Positions 1-12,900 of a stretch of DNA of 64,000 bases are shown piece by piece. A program made the translations under genes and the position numbers. Position 1 is the stretch's first letter. Each line of letters begins with the position of its first letter. Under the pieces are notes generated by a model, which saw nothing but the letters and a program-made list of their open reading frames with translations, had not been told where the DNA came from and searched no databases. The DNA comes from Tubiluchus corallicola (lineage: Eukaryota > Priapulida > Priapulimorpha > Priapulimorphida > Tubiluchidae): the NCBI GenBank assembly GCA_030141605.1, contig JAQGDQ010000037.1, positions 499,001 to 563,000 of the forward strand, written 5' to 3'.

Positions 1-22
1 GTTGAAAGCTATTTCTCTTTAG

Positions 23-145
23 GAAACCACTGAAGGCTATGTTTATACAAGCTGGGAAGCCATAGCGAAAGAGAAATTTTCTAAACTGCGTCATTATGCG
101 AAGCCATGCAAAGCTTTTGTTAAATTCCTTGGTGACTTTCATTAA
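23..145 (+). CDS. Terminal coding exon of an unidentified gene
   Basis: A pyrimidine-rich tract ending in ttctctttag at 13-22 forms a good splice acceptor. It is followed by 41 in-frame codons, the last being TAA at 143-145. The exon encodes 40 residues, starting ETTEGYVYTSWEAIAK and ending KAFVKFLGDFH, rich in Lys, Phe and aromatic residues. The codons are less AT-biased than the flanks, which supports real coding sequence. An AATAAA lies 334 bases downstream, followed by T/GT-rich DNA, as expected of a 3' UTR. The rest of the gene is left of the window. I do not recognise the family; the composition suggests the end of a globular cytosolic protein. The exon could also start in another phase if the acceptor differs, but the open frame stops matching the acceptor upstream. 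Confidence 0.6.
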   Translation, partial: ETTEGYVYTSWEAIAKEKFSKLRHYAKPCKAFVKFLGDFH

Positions 146-478
146 AAAAACTGTCAGTTCTTAAAACAAAATTTTGCATTCATGCCAAACATAACGCCAT
201 ATCAGATGTCGGACAAGCGTAAGGCTGAGATCTGCAGTGCTTCATATCAGACGACTTATATTAATTTTTTTGTCAGTTCCCTACAAATTACAGAATCTCG
301 ACTTTTATGATGTGAAACAGCAGAGTGTGTGTGAATAATATTTCTCCAACGTTGTGACTATAACGAATGTTTTTTTACAGTATGTGCTGCGTACAGTTGT
401 ATTTAGAACAGCTTTTTATTGTCTGGTATAAATGTATCAATATATAAATTTTTATTTTTTATGTAACTTTTATACTGA

Positions 479-484
479 AATAAA
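479..484 (+). promoter_or_regulatory. Polyadenylation signal AATAAA of the left-edge gene
   Basis: AATAAA lies 334 bases after the stop codon at 143-145. A T-rich and TGTTCCTTGTGT stretch follows within 50 bases, as expected of a downstream cleavage element. Confidence 0.5.
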
Positions 485-499
485 AGAACTCGAATCAAA

Positions 500-3400
500 A
501 TATTTTTCGACTTTTTTATTTGTTCCTTGTGTCAAAGTATCAAACTTAAAATGTGAATAATCGTCATTAACTGCGCTCATAGCAGGTGTTAAAGATACAT
601 TACTTGGGTCTGCTTATTACTTTGGGAAGAGCTGTAATAGTTGCAATTGCAGTTGTAATAGTTGAAATCACAGCAATCCTAAAATACAGTAATAATTGCA
701 ATTTTCTCCATTTCTAACTTTATATATTTTTTCACTAAAAATATTAATTAATTTCAGTTTAAGGGTTTTATCACAATCAGCATATAGTCACTTGCCAATT
801 ACTTTTTTTTCGGTCTTTCACTTCTCATATATATATATATATATATACATATAGAGGGCTTCATTCATTGTATCATTCACGTCTTTTATAATTGTATGCA
901 TTCACTACATAACACTATTTCTCTTTATTTATACTTATACTGCTTGTATTTCATTTACTCGTCCTACAACACATCTCCATTTATTTTAAAGATTGTTTTC
1001 CAAAGTACAATATTGTAAAATTGCGCATTCTTTGGTAAAGTAGGCTGAATAAAATTCTGAGCCTATTAATGGAACGTGTTGTATACGTGTAATAAGATTT
1101 ATAATGTGTTGTGAAAAAACAATCTTGAATATTGAAAACAGTGAGAACCTCAGTGCAGAGCAGTGTGAGATTCAACCCTGTATGCGCACTCAAACTCGTT
1201 ATAATAGAAATTATGGCCCCTGCTGCTTATCATAATAACTACATGAAGTATTGAGCATTGTCAATATTGTACACGGTGCCATTACCATGTGCTTGTTATG
1301 AACAGACCACCTGCCCTGCTATTAACAAGTAGCACTAGTGCAGCTATCACTCAGCCAATTGAGGCTCTTAATTTGAGGTGACATGAATCAAACAGTTCTA
1401 ACGCTTTAAATAATTGCTGGTGGTTTTGCGGCAGAAAAATTATTTTGAGCAAATATGTAACCAGCGGCCAGCAATTATACTTTTTCATTTGCGAAGTTCA
1501 TCAGCATTTACTTATAGCTATAAACAGACTCAGAAATTTCATCTTTTGTGTAATTAAAATTGAACATATTATGATATGAAAGACAGATTTTACATGAGTT
1601 AATTATGTACACTCTATAGAGATCAGTGAACTGAAACAGAAACGGAATTGTACATCACGTTTTCATAGTTTTTGTGAACAAATAGTAGGTAAAGTCCACC
1701 TAATACTGTGATCATAACGGCTTTAGCGAGTATGTTCTGTCTTTGATTTAAATATCGTATTCAATTTGCATTATTGTGTTGTTACTAAGATTTTATTGTG
1801 TTAGATATTTATGTATTTGTATTTTTCGTAGTCAGTGCTTTTACAGTGTTTACCCAGTAAATATTAAATATTAAATGCACGACGATTTGTTTAAATAAGA
1901 AGGACCGTGCATAAAATTTTCAGGAATTGCTTAACTTTTTAATTATTTTATTTAAATATTGTAGATGCGTCAACAAAATTCACACTTGCTTAGTAAAACT
2001 GACTAGCAGAATAAAGAATTATTGATATCTGAATGACAATGTGGCCTATGTTATATGAATTTGAAACATTTTTTTAATATTTGATACTTCGGTATTATGA
2101 CGCTAAGATCCTAAGGGTAGTGCAAAGTACGAAAATTACAGGGCCTATGTGGCCTATATCAGTGACGCACTTTGCATAACACGCGTGCATTGTATGGAAT
2201 ACGGAAGGCTATATTTTGATAAAAGGATGTTTGTTGTGATTCAATGATTCACTTTGATGTTGCTACGAGCCATTATTTGCAGTTGCATAACCTGCGCTAC
2301 CTGCAAACATGTGGCTTTGATGTCGGCGCGGCCGGGAAAATTTTCTTAGTTCTTTTGAGACAATCTTTGGTATTCGTGAAAGGCGCTCGACAATGGCGGG
2401 TGCATTTCAGATAAAGATGACACAACATTAATTCACGCGTTTCTTTGAGTTTCTTTGAAGCCGCTGAAGTATCAATCTTTTCTTGAGTGCCAAACATTAA
2501 TGCTTATGACACGTAGCGCCTTCGGAAATCAATTATGAGCTGCTGCTATGAGTTGGAAGCCACAAAAGCCTCAAACAAGCGCCTGTGTTCTGGAAACAAT
2601 GATCCCCGCATGTGCATATTCACCGCTGCGTCATCGTAATTTTCAGTATGTTAATGCAAGCATAATAATAATTATAATAATCAGCCTCGGAATATGCTAT
2701 GATCAGTTGATCACATTCATACTTGAATCAAACAACTGTCTTTAATCTACACAAGTACACGGCTTTCTTTTGAGCAAAAAAGATCTATAGAAAGACAGCG
2801 CATTGTCTGTGATTGTATGGTCTAATCTCTGTGACATTGTGCGTTGTTAGATTAATACTGCTCGGCAGAAAGATGGTGCAATATTACTAATAGAGTAGTT
2901 AACAATGCACTGAATAGAAACCATGTTTGTGTCATAGCTTGAGAGACCTTTTAACTTTTCAAGCAGTCACAAAAGCTTTTGTTAATGAAAAGAAAGCCAG
3001 ATTCAGAGACGTGCTTCAGTGAGCTCACTCCCCTGCAGTGTTCTTGGTTGTAATCAACAATGCTGTTTTTGTCGTCCCTTTCCACACTGCAGCAGCAATT
3101 TCTTCGTCACCTTCTCAGCGTGGCTTCCCAAACCGCGTTTATTTTCTCTTCTCATTTAGTTTGAAGTGGAGCGAATACTTGCTATCACATTCTTCTCTAA
3201 TCTCTTTGATTTTCAATGACTGTGAAACGAAGCCAAGTTTTTCATACACCCAAGAATTTACAAACGTTTACACATATTTGAGAAACGGCATTTGTGATGG
3301 TGTGGGATAGGGAGGACGCGTAAACACTGCATTAGCAAGGAAGAAAACAAATGGAAGCGCCACACGTAAAAGCCCAAGAGTAACATGATTGACATTCAAT

Positions 3401-4400
3401 TTAAAAACATATAACGGATATTATTCTCGACGATAAGAATAAGTACAATTAATAAAAAAAATCCCACAAAAAGGAAAAAGAAAAACATGGTGTTTTAACC
3501 AATCACTGTGGATTACTTTAGGTGAAGAATAAGAATGACAAAATCCCTATTTTTCGACTATTAAACAACTAATTTTTGGGTTTTGACACGTGGACTAAAA
3601 GCCATAGAATATACAGAAAGTTAAAGAATTAAAATTAACACACCCACTTAGAATGCACACACTCCACAGATAAAAAACCCCCAAACGAAAAGACAAACAA
3701 TCACAATAACATATTAGCAAAACAAAAAAGTCACATTATCACTAAGGTCAGGACATGGGAATGCATACAGTGTCAGAAAATGCTAGTCCGCTATACTTAA
3801 AAGTTATGCAAAGTAAATAAAAACGTATTTTTTATATTTTGTTTACGATAATAATAATTCTTATTTAATTTGTTTTTTAAAATCCTTCCGTTTTTTACCA
3901 TCACAAATCCAAAATTAACGACATTTGCGAAAGAAAGGAGTTATCACACCATTGTCACTGAGCAGTGAGAAACCAACAGGAACCGCGTCCCTGCGGTTCA
4001 TAAGGAATTGTGGCTTGTGGCGTATGGCTGTGAGTGCTGCAAATGGTGGCAATACTAGATCTTAAGATGTCTTTTTAAAATGATTCTTTATTCAAAATGT
4101 CTCATGTTATATCGATTTCTATCCTTTCAGATGTTTCCGTTTAATGAGGACAGCGTTTCCTGAAATTCCTTATGTGATTAACATTTCTTTGTTACAGTCT
4201 TGAGAAAGAGGTTTTTCTAAGCCTAAAACAAAATTCTTCCTTTCCGCTGACCAGGATAGTGTGTAGGTACTATATTAAACGAAGTTACGTATCGAAATTT
4301 CCCTAAGCCATGCCTCCTGCCCCTGCCACTGAATGTCGCTGACTTTGACATATAGAATATAAGGTACCATAGACAGGACCACTCATTGTGATCGTTTGGA
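500..4400. other. Intergenic DNA, no recognisable gene
   Basis: AT-rich sequence whose open frames are all under 95 codons and show no family motif or splice-linked partner. It has a short (AT)n run at about 827-850. A slightly GC-richer patch near 2,280-2,530 shows nothing recognisable. Confidence 0.5.
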
Positions 4401-4730
4401 CTAATCAAATTATGCCCCCTCCTTAGACGAGGCCAACCGCTAATTCGCCCGCACCCGTCTTGAACATTTTATCTCAGATAAAAGGCTTCATACACAGGCC
4501 CCTTATCTCAACTAAGGGGCCTGAAACAAGGATCCTCTATCACAAATAAAAGGCCTTAAACTGGGGCCCTTTATCTCAAATACGGGGCCACTTTTTTAAA
4601 ACTGAAATTTCAGACTCTCGTGCCTCCTTTTTTTCTAGTTGAAATTTTATTTTAAGTTAAATGGATTTTAGCGGGACCACTCAAGTTTGAGGGGCCCTAG
4701 GCTACAGCCTGTACTAGCCCATAGGATAAT
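4400..4730. repeat. Dispersed repeat, copy 1 (related to 58,960-59,310)
   Basis: Two landmarks recur far away in the window. The phrase TTCGCCCGCACCCGTC near 4,443 matches TTGCCCGCACCCATC near 59,030. GGGGCCCTAGGCTACAGCC near 4,691 matches AGGGCCCTAGGCTGCAGCC near 59,286. In both places the first landmark precedes the second by 250-260 bases. This marks an ancient interspersed element. No coding capacity is visible and the family is unknown. Confidence 0.55.
4468..4590. repeat. 34-bp tandem repeat with palindromic units
   Basis: About 3.7 imperfect units with a period of 33-34 bp begin at about 4,469, 4,502, 4,536 and 4,570. Each contains a version of TTATCTCAAATAAGGGGCC. Because GGCCCC often precedes TTATCTC and AAGGGGCC follows, neighbouring units can fold into hairpins. 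The array sits inside dispersed repeat copy 1. Confidence 0.6.
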
Positions 4731-7700
4731 TCAACACTGACCTTAGATTTCTGTGAATATATCCAACTGGACTGTGTTCGTCAGTCTTCTCACAAAAAAG
4801 AGGGTCTGGGTAAAGTTCCACTAAATCGGTAACTAAAATTTTCGATATTGAAATGCGGTAAACTCGAAATGTACTTAAAATTGAAATCTAGTTCACGACT
4901 AAGGACAATTGTCCAAGATGAATGAGACAGAAGTGTCTTAGCTGCGTCTTTTGGCCCATCCGTCAGTATCATCGATCAAACATTTATTAATTTTTGTAGC
5001 TGTTTGATCGTTGGGTGGCTCACACGACCGGTGATGCCTCATCTTGGTGGGTTTCCCACCCAGATTTTGGTTGATCTGTTTCAACTTGTAAAATGTTGCA
5101 ATCATGATTTTGAATAAAGATAAAGGTAAATGACAAAAGTTGCGTTTGAGTGTGTCAACATGTTCGCTTAACGAAAGGAATAACAACTAGGAGGCTGCTT
5201 TTCATCCAGTTACCAAAGCAACCTGACGTTACTTAACTTCACAGCCAAACACACACCGTGAGCTCACAGCCATTGCCTTACCTCGATAGTACGAAAATTG
5301 TTTGTAAGATTTATAAACCTATTTTAATTCAACTCCTTGCGAGAGCATAGTGAATCTTTCTTTCAACTATTATGGTTTTCATTATGTGCGGCTTTTCATC
5401 TATCAGCTTATAAATTGATTGTAGTTGCGTCCAGTACACCTGCTTCCAATACTTTCCAATCCTTCATCACAATATCAAAAGTTGATCCGGCGGGGGATAA
5501 TAGGTATAATACCCGTTGCTCTGAGATTTCTTCCATTTAATAATCGTACATTATCCAGGCTTATTATACTGAAAACCTTGTGATGTGCCTCGCATAGCGG
5601 GGCTTTAACGAACACTAATACGTGTTATGAAATTAATTATTGAACAACTGCAACTTGTAATTAGCCTATGCACCTGGTCCAAAAGACGGTATTTCGCAAT
5701 AATACAACTACAACACGCAAACAGAAATGTAAATTGTTATATGCCTTCTTATTAGGCGCCATTGCAATAAAAGCAGGTGACATACGAATACCAAGAAATT
5801 TTGCATCAGAAATTATAAAAAAGTTTTTGTGTTTTTATTTCCAAGGCGGATATAGATAGATTGAAAGATACATTGCAAAAAGTAAAACAGCATAACAATG
5901 CTTCACAGTCGTTGAAGGGGACTAAATAAACATTCCAGGATTTTGCTTTTTGTTGAGACTGCTTGCTAACGGTAAGCTCACAAGAAAAAGCTGATGAAGA
6001 AAAACAAAGAACAAGGAGTACATCTAGTCCCATTACACTCATTGAATGTAAAGTTGGAAAATGTAAATTAAAATTTAAAAATCCTAAAAACTGAAGAAGA
6101 AAAGCAACATAACAAGAAAATAGGTGATGGTGACGATGATGATGATGAAGTGAAAAAACAGATCGAGTCCCGAATACATTCACCGAATGGGAGGGGGAGT
6201 GAGAAAATCTGATTTTTAATTAATTGTTACGAAAATCGTAAAATGCAACTGACGTCTGCAATAAAATAAAATCAGCAGACGTTCAAAATCAGAACTTTTA
6301 CCAATTGTATATAGTCTTAGGGCCTATTTGCACGGTGTCCTTAGTCTGTTTAACGATTCTTATACATTGTACATTCACGCGTGATATAAGGCTCGCTTAC
6401 CCTAGGGTAAATTTTGAAACGTTGTTAGATTTTTCCAGCAATGAAAACTGCTTTGCTGTTTGTTTTAAAATTTTAGAGCATTTCAAATCGGTTATAGTCA
6501 TAGTTAGTGATGTAATGTTAATTTAACCGATTGTAATGAATTAGATACGGTTACTTATTTGTTTTATAATTTTCCATTTAGGGTAATTTTTTCTTGATTG
6601 AAGAATATATTTTTTGCTAATAGCGCAAGTTCAATTATAGCCAACAATGTGAAGACGGAGTACTACTGAAATGTGCCCTAATTATGTCTGTGATCACATT
6701 GGAAGGAATGTAAATACTATATGTTGGACTTTTTCAGTCAACAAACTGCTACCGATAGGTATAGACTATTTAGTCAGTATTACTTATATTAGCAACGGCA
6801 GCTATGCAGCATAAAAAGATCACTGACGTAACAACAGTGGCCTATCTGTCCTGGAGCTTTCCTAGATTACAACAGCCAAAGTGGGCTTTGGAATCACACC
6901 GTGGTCTTTGAAACACAGTACTGAAGGCTCTCTTACATAACATAACATAATGAGCTTCATACACATATTTTTTCGTACACGTTGGGGAAATTTTTTGCCA
7001 AATCGGTCGGATTAGTCCCGGAAAACGTTTCCCATGAAATTTCTATAACCAATTCAATCAGTTTATTGCACAAATATCTTCCACTACATTGGCAATATAC
7101 ATAGGAAATGCAAGAAATACATTTTATAATTATATAAAAATGTAAATATGACAAAGTGCAAAAAAACATTCTAGCACAATGACACAAGATTATACTATAT
7201 TACTATGATGCAAAAACTAGCATCACCAAAAAATTTCAAATGATAATAGTGCCTATAACTGCTAATTAAAAAAATAACTGCTAGTCAACCAGCCTTAACT
7301 AGACGATCCGATTGTTACCGACTCGATCCTAGTCAAGATCCCATTATCTCAAACCAAGGAGTGCAAACTCCTGAAAAACAAGTAAAATCTCACTGAAAAA
7401 ACAATAACCCAATTTCTATTTCAGATACCCTTTGTGGCTTCGTTCGAAAACTTATCCATCAATTAGATAACACTACAGATTGAGATACTTTATTGAAATT
7501 TTGATGTATCACGAAATGACTTTTTATGTCAAAAATGGTAAACTGATAGACATCTCTAACCATGGAAAATTGTACATCCCCTGATCCATCCAACCATACT
7601 GTTCGACTAAACCACTTTGTGCATTATCTTGCGTCACATACACTACATTATTATAATTACATTGATAATTGACGTCTAACATAATTGCAATCATTTTCGT

Positions 7701-9500
7701 TGACTGCCCAATCAGCATGCAAGTTATTTCACACACCCTTGCAACTGTTACGTTCGGGACATTTAGCTACAGCTCCGTCTAACACTGTTATCGAAAAATG
7801 CTCACCTTTTCATCAGTTAGCGGGAGAAATGTTGGCCTGGTTCTAGATTTTATTATTGTCAATTGAAATTGCAAGTGAATTGGTGGAAATATATAGTCTG
7901 GTTTCGTTTATAGCAAGAAATGCACAACGCTTACGTCTATGAGTTGCTGATTAAACCATTTTGCAATCAGGAAAATACGCAGTTTAGTTTAATTTATGAC
8001 TTTGCAAGTAAGACAAAAACAACTATTTGATTAACATTAAATAAGGACAAAACAAAATGTTTTCTTTTCTGGCCAGTTTTTATAAACCTCAATGAGATTT
8101 TCACAGTCAAAATTAATTCAAATGTGGCAAAGACTTATAATATACATCAATGCAATATTAGCTAATTTCACGCTATTATTCTGGTTATAATCAAGGTTAA
8201 AAGATGCCATTGGGACTTATGTGAGTCGGGCATTCAATACAAGGGTGGTCTATGGAATGGAACAGTCAAATTTATCCCATTTCGTAGCCTGACAAACGGA
8301 AATATACAAAAACCTTAATAAATCTTGCAGACAAGCACATGATTAATATAGAAAAACACATGACAAGCTTGATGTTCGTATGTTTAAAGGCAAGAGAGAC
8401 TTAATATTTTTGTTGGCCATTTATTGTAAAACAAGGCTAACTGGCTTAGTTTCTTTATTAGATTTATGTCTCTGCATTTTGTAGTGCTTTGAAACTTCGT
8501 CTTTACATTCTGTCTAAATTGAAGTCATTTTTTTGGCTACTTGAAGTGTTAATTTCGTGTTAAAATAGCTGCTGCTCTGCAAATCTGTTCATGAAAAAGA
8601 ACAAACGGTTTATCTGCTGAGTGTACATTAGTTGTGACTATCATGTTGTTTAGTTTAGTTTAAATTAGCTTAGATAGTTGTTGTCCTGCGTGAGCTGTTG
8701 TCCCGAATGCTGCCGAGCATGCTTACGTTGCAGCGTGCGCGGAGCGGTAAACTAATGTGTTTGACGTCAATTATGTTAGATGTGTTAAATGAGTCATGGG
8801 AATGTAAAAAACTTGCATTTGGTCACACTGGCCTGATCAGAAAAAAGAAACAAAGACAAGATTTATTTAACAATACTGATTTTTACAAGATGGTATAACT
8901 AATCAAAACTAATTATCGGTGTAAGTAAAAAAATGCGCAAACAATTTTTGTTTAATTTTACATGTTAGTCAGCATAAAATATATAACAATTTCAGACATA
9001 CAATAAATAGTAAAAGGCAACATAAAAACAAATACTGGAAAGCTAGATTTGAACAATCAAATTCAAGATTCATGTAATTATTCTTGAGTCAAGTGAATGC
9101 GTATGAACTGGTTATAATTAATAATAACAAAGATTCATTTTCAATATTCAACAGTATAGACCATCAATGGATAAAAAGGAAGCTAAAGCTAAGTAAACTG
9201 CATAATTAGAAAAAAATAAAAATCACTAGATCTTATCAATGCATAAAAACAACCAAAAAGTAAGTTCATTAATAAACGAGCACCACGCATGATGCAATGA
9301 CAAGTATCAGAGTGCATCTTGACTTGTGCAAATGATTCTTATTCTATCTGATTGAAACTGTAAGGAATTTCTGACAGTATTGAATTTCATAGTTAGCACC
9401 AAAAGAAAAACTTTGTGTTATTAAATTTGACCAAAAAATCAACGAACGGTAACAAAAAAATATTTCAATCGTTAATAATTAAAATATACACTAACAATTC
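4731..9500. other. Intergenic DNA, no recognisable gene
   Basis: No exon-like chain, RNA gene or transposon motif was recognised on either strand. A His-rich minus-strand frame near 6,130 comes from a GAT-type simple repeat. The region is the downstream flank of the left-edge gene and of MAD1, whose genes converge here. Confidence 0.45.
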
Positions 9501-9507
9501 TTTTTGT

Positions 9508-9513
9508 TTTATT
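9508..9513 (-). promoter_or_regulatory. Candidate polyadenylation signal of MAD1
   Basis: TTTATT on the plus strand reads AATAAA on the minus strand, about 395 bases after the MAD1 stop codon. Other AT-rich variants are nearby, so this is only the best canonical candidate. Confidence 0.3.
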
Positions 9514-9905
9514 AACAAAATTTTAATATGAATAAATACTAATTGCAAATGCAAAACACGATTAAACAAATTTCAGCAAATTATGTTGCAATTGAAAAAA
9601 CATTTGTGCCTATGTATATTTACATCTATGTTTCTGTCTATTTCTATTTATGTCTTATATATATTTATAATTCACATAATTCATACAGTACAATACAACA
9701 CACGTTTGAAATTGTAGTCCTCTGAAAAACATTGCAATGAAAGTGAAACTACAATCTTCTGTTTCTTTAGTTGTCAAATAACAATAATAATTTATCCACA
9801 GTTAACTAATATGATTGGTTTTCTTCGGCCAATTGATATAAAAACTTGTTTACAAATCATATGACATCCTATGATAAAATGACAATCTTGACACAGCTGA
9901 AATTA

Positions 9906-12900
9906 CTATGAAACCATATGAGTCTGTTTGTTAAAAAGTTCTAATGTTAGACTACTAAGAAAAGCTGGAATACTGTCCCGTTGTTTCAGGTATAGTTCCA
10001 GCATTTCTGTCAGCGTTCGAGAATAGTCGTTTTCCAGCAGCGATAAACCATCTTTGTTTTGCTGAAAAAAAAACAAGAACACGTGTAGAGTGTAAAAAAG
10101 CTGTGAAAGAAACATATTTCTGCAAGAATATATATTTACAGTAGAGAGAGAAGACAGGCAGTCAGGCAGTATTATCATTCAATTAGAGAATAATTTCTAT
10201 AGGTACTTAATGACCCAGATCTGGCAGCCAACAACACATCTCTGGAGTTTTTCAATTTTTTTCACTAGTATATTGTGTACCCAGCATTCTGACTTTGTAT
10301 CTCAAACTCTCAAAAAACTGTTTGGCAGTAAGATAATGTCCAAGAAAAGGATATTTTCTTTTCATCTCTGGTGATACCAAACTATTGTATGTCACGCTGG
10401 AACGTTGGCTTACTTTAGTGTAGGATTAGACATTGTCATAATTTTTCTTTGTATTAAAAATTCTTGACTATGACTGTACACATCTTAAGAAGTCCAAAAC
10501 CCACATGTCTAGAGATATTCATAAATTAAATTCAGCAATTTGATGTCAATTAATTTAATTAACTAACTTATTTTCTATTTGTTTGCTGTTTAATGTTTTT
10601 GTTTTTCTTTCACCTGAAGATGGCAGCATGTTACAGTAACAAAGCGGTTACATTAAGACGATTCGCCTGTTGCGAGAAAAACGGAAAATCTTGCAGCTTC
10701 TATTTTGCGCTGTAGGTGGCGCCAGTATAATCGGTTGGCTGAAATGACCGAAAAGTGTAAACAGTATTTTTGCTATTTCGTTGAAGATTTTTCTCGGAGC
10801 GATTTTGTAATTAATCTTTGTTCGCGATTTTGTTCGGCTCTTGCACTGCCTTAAATATATAGAAAAACCGATCACAATGAAACCAAATTGTTAAACATTT
10901 AATGTCAATGTATTTCTTAATTCATTTAGAATGCATGCAGATAATCAATTACTGGAAGGGATTCGATAAAGGAAAAATCCATGTTATTTATAATGCGAGT
11001 AGGCCTGTAGCAGCAACAGTGAAAATGGAAAATATTGGACTATATACAAACTATCAATAGCAAAATTTTAATAAAAACGAGAGGCACACCCACAGTTTTA
11101 ACATTCCTTACTTTATTTTTCATAGGTCTATAATTAGTGTGTATAATGCTAATCGTTGTTATTGGCATATCGCAATATAATTTCTAGAAAAAATATTATA
11201 AGTAATCAGTATAAACATACATCCTGTTAACTTTATGTGCATCAGTTGTTTATCTTAAAAGCTAAGTGGAGAATTTATGAAGCAAGGAAGGATGCTGAAA
11301 GTTATCAACTTTATGTGTAGCAGAGAAATCGAACAATGCAAGTCGTGCGCAATGCAAAGAAGAATTATGAGAGAACCTTGGTTGAGTCTGTATGAGAAAA
11401 ACCAAAGCAATTCTGGGCATATGTAAATCAGAATCTAAATAAATGGGACAAAATTCCAACACTGGTGTTGGAATCAGCAAGGATTTTGATAAGGCAGAAC
11501 TTTTAAATCAATATTTTGCAAGTGTGTTTACTGATGAGGAAGAAATTAATGAACGATTTGCCAGCCAAACTGACACAGTAATCAGCTCAAAAGAAGTCAC
11601 TGAGAATTTAATCAATGATGCCATTTCTCATCTCAAAGATGACTCGGCAATGGGATCCGATTAGTTTCATCCCTTCGCAATTAAGCAGCTTAAGACAGTG
11701 CTAGCAACTCCGCTTAAGATGATATTTCAAAAATCACTCGATGAAGGGAAAGCACCTTGCCCATGGAAACATGCAATGGTTTCTTCAATTTTGAAGGAAG
11801 GAGAAATAAACCTAAAAACAAATTATCGACCAATCAATTTAACATCAGTGATTTGCAAACTACTGGAAAGAATCATCAAGGAATGTATATGGTCATTTAG
11901 TTTCCCAGAACCTTCTCAGTGATTTACAGTATGGATTCATCAAAGGTAGCTCATGTATACTCAATTTGTTGGATGCTTTAACTGACTGGTAGGATTCAAT
12001 CGAACAAGGTTGGGATGTAGATGTGATATATTATGATTTTCAGAAAGCATTTGATAAGGTTCCCCAAAAGAAACTTCTTTTGATACTGCAGGCTTGCAGA
12101 ATATCTTGTAACATTTTAGCATGTATTCAAGATTTTTAACAAATTGTTCGCAGTGTGTAATAATCAACTCTAGTAAGTCGTCCAATGTTGCTGTAAAGAG
12201 TGGCATACCACGCTCAGACCCTTATTATTTCTTATCTACGCTATTGACCTACCAGACAAATTAACATCAACAGTCAAAATGTTTGCCAATGACATGAAGA
12301 TATACAAAAGTGTAAAGTCAACTTATGATCGTATGACACTGCATTGTGATATATCAGTCATGGATGCATGGTCCAGAGAATGCCAAATGTCATTTAACAC
12401 AGATAAATGCAAAACTTTACATCTAGGGAACAACCATGACAAATTTAACTATTTCATGAGTGATAGGTCAGGCGGGCAGAGAATCATAATGCAAATTGAG
12501 TGTCAAAAGGATCTTGGGGTATATGTGGATAGCAAGCTGACATTTAATCAATATATTGATGAAGTCACCAAGAAAGCAAGAAAGAGGCTTTGCTTAATTA
12601 GAAGAACTTTCAGTTTCCTAGATATCCCGATGTTTCTGATTTTATACAAAACATTTGTCCGTCCTATCCTTGACTTTGGAGATGTCATATGGAATCCATC
12701 TAGACTGAATGCAATAAGAAAAGTGGAATCTGTCCAACGTAGAGCTACAAAATTAGTTCCTGCCATGAGCCATCTGACGTATTCAGAACAGATACGAATT
12801 TGAAACTCCACTCATTGAGATTTCGAAGGAAGAGAGGTGATTTGATCCTGATGTTTCGTATCAAGAACAATCTGACTAAACTACAGCCTGGTCGTTATTT

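Noticed and set aside
5806-6183. 125-codon minus-strand frame with a His cluster
   Set aside because: The cluster is a GAT-type simple repeat; no family motif, no exon partner.
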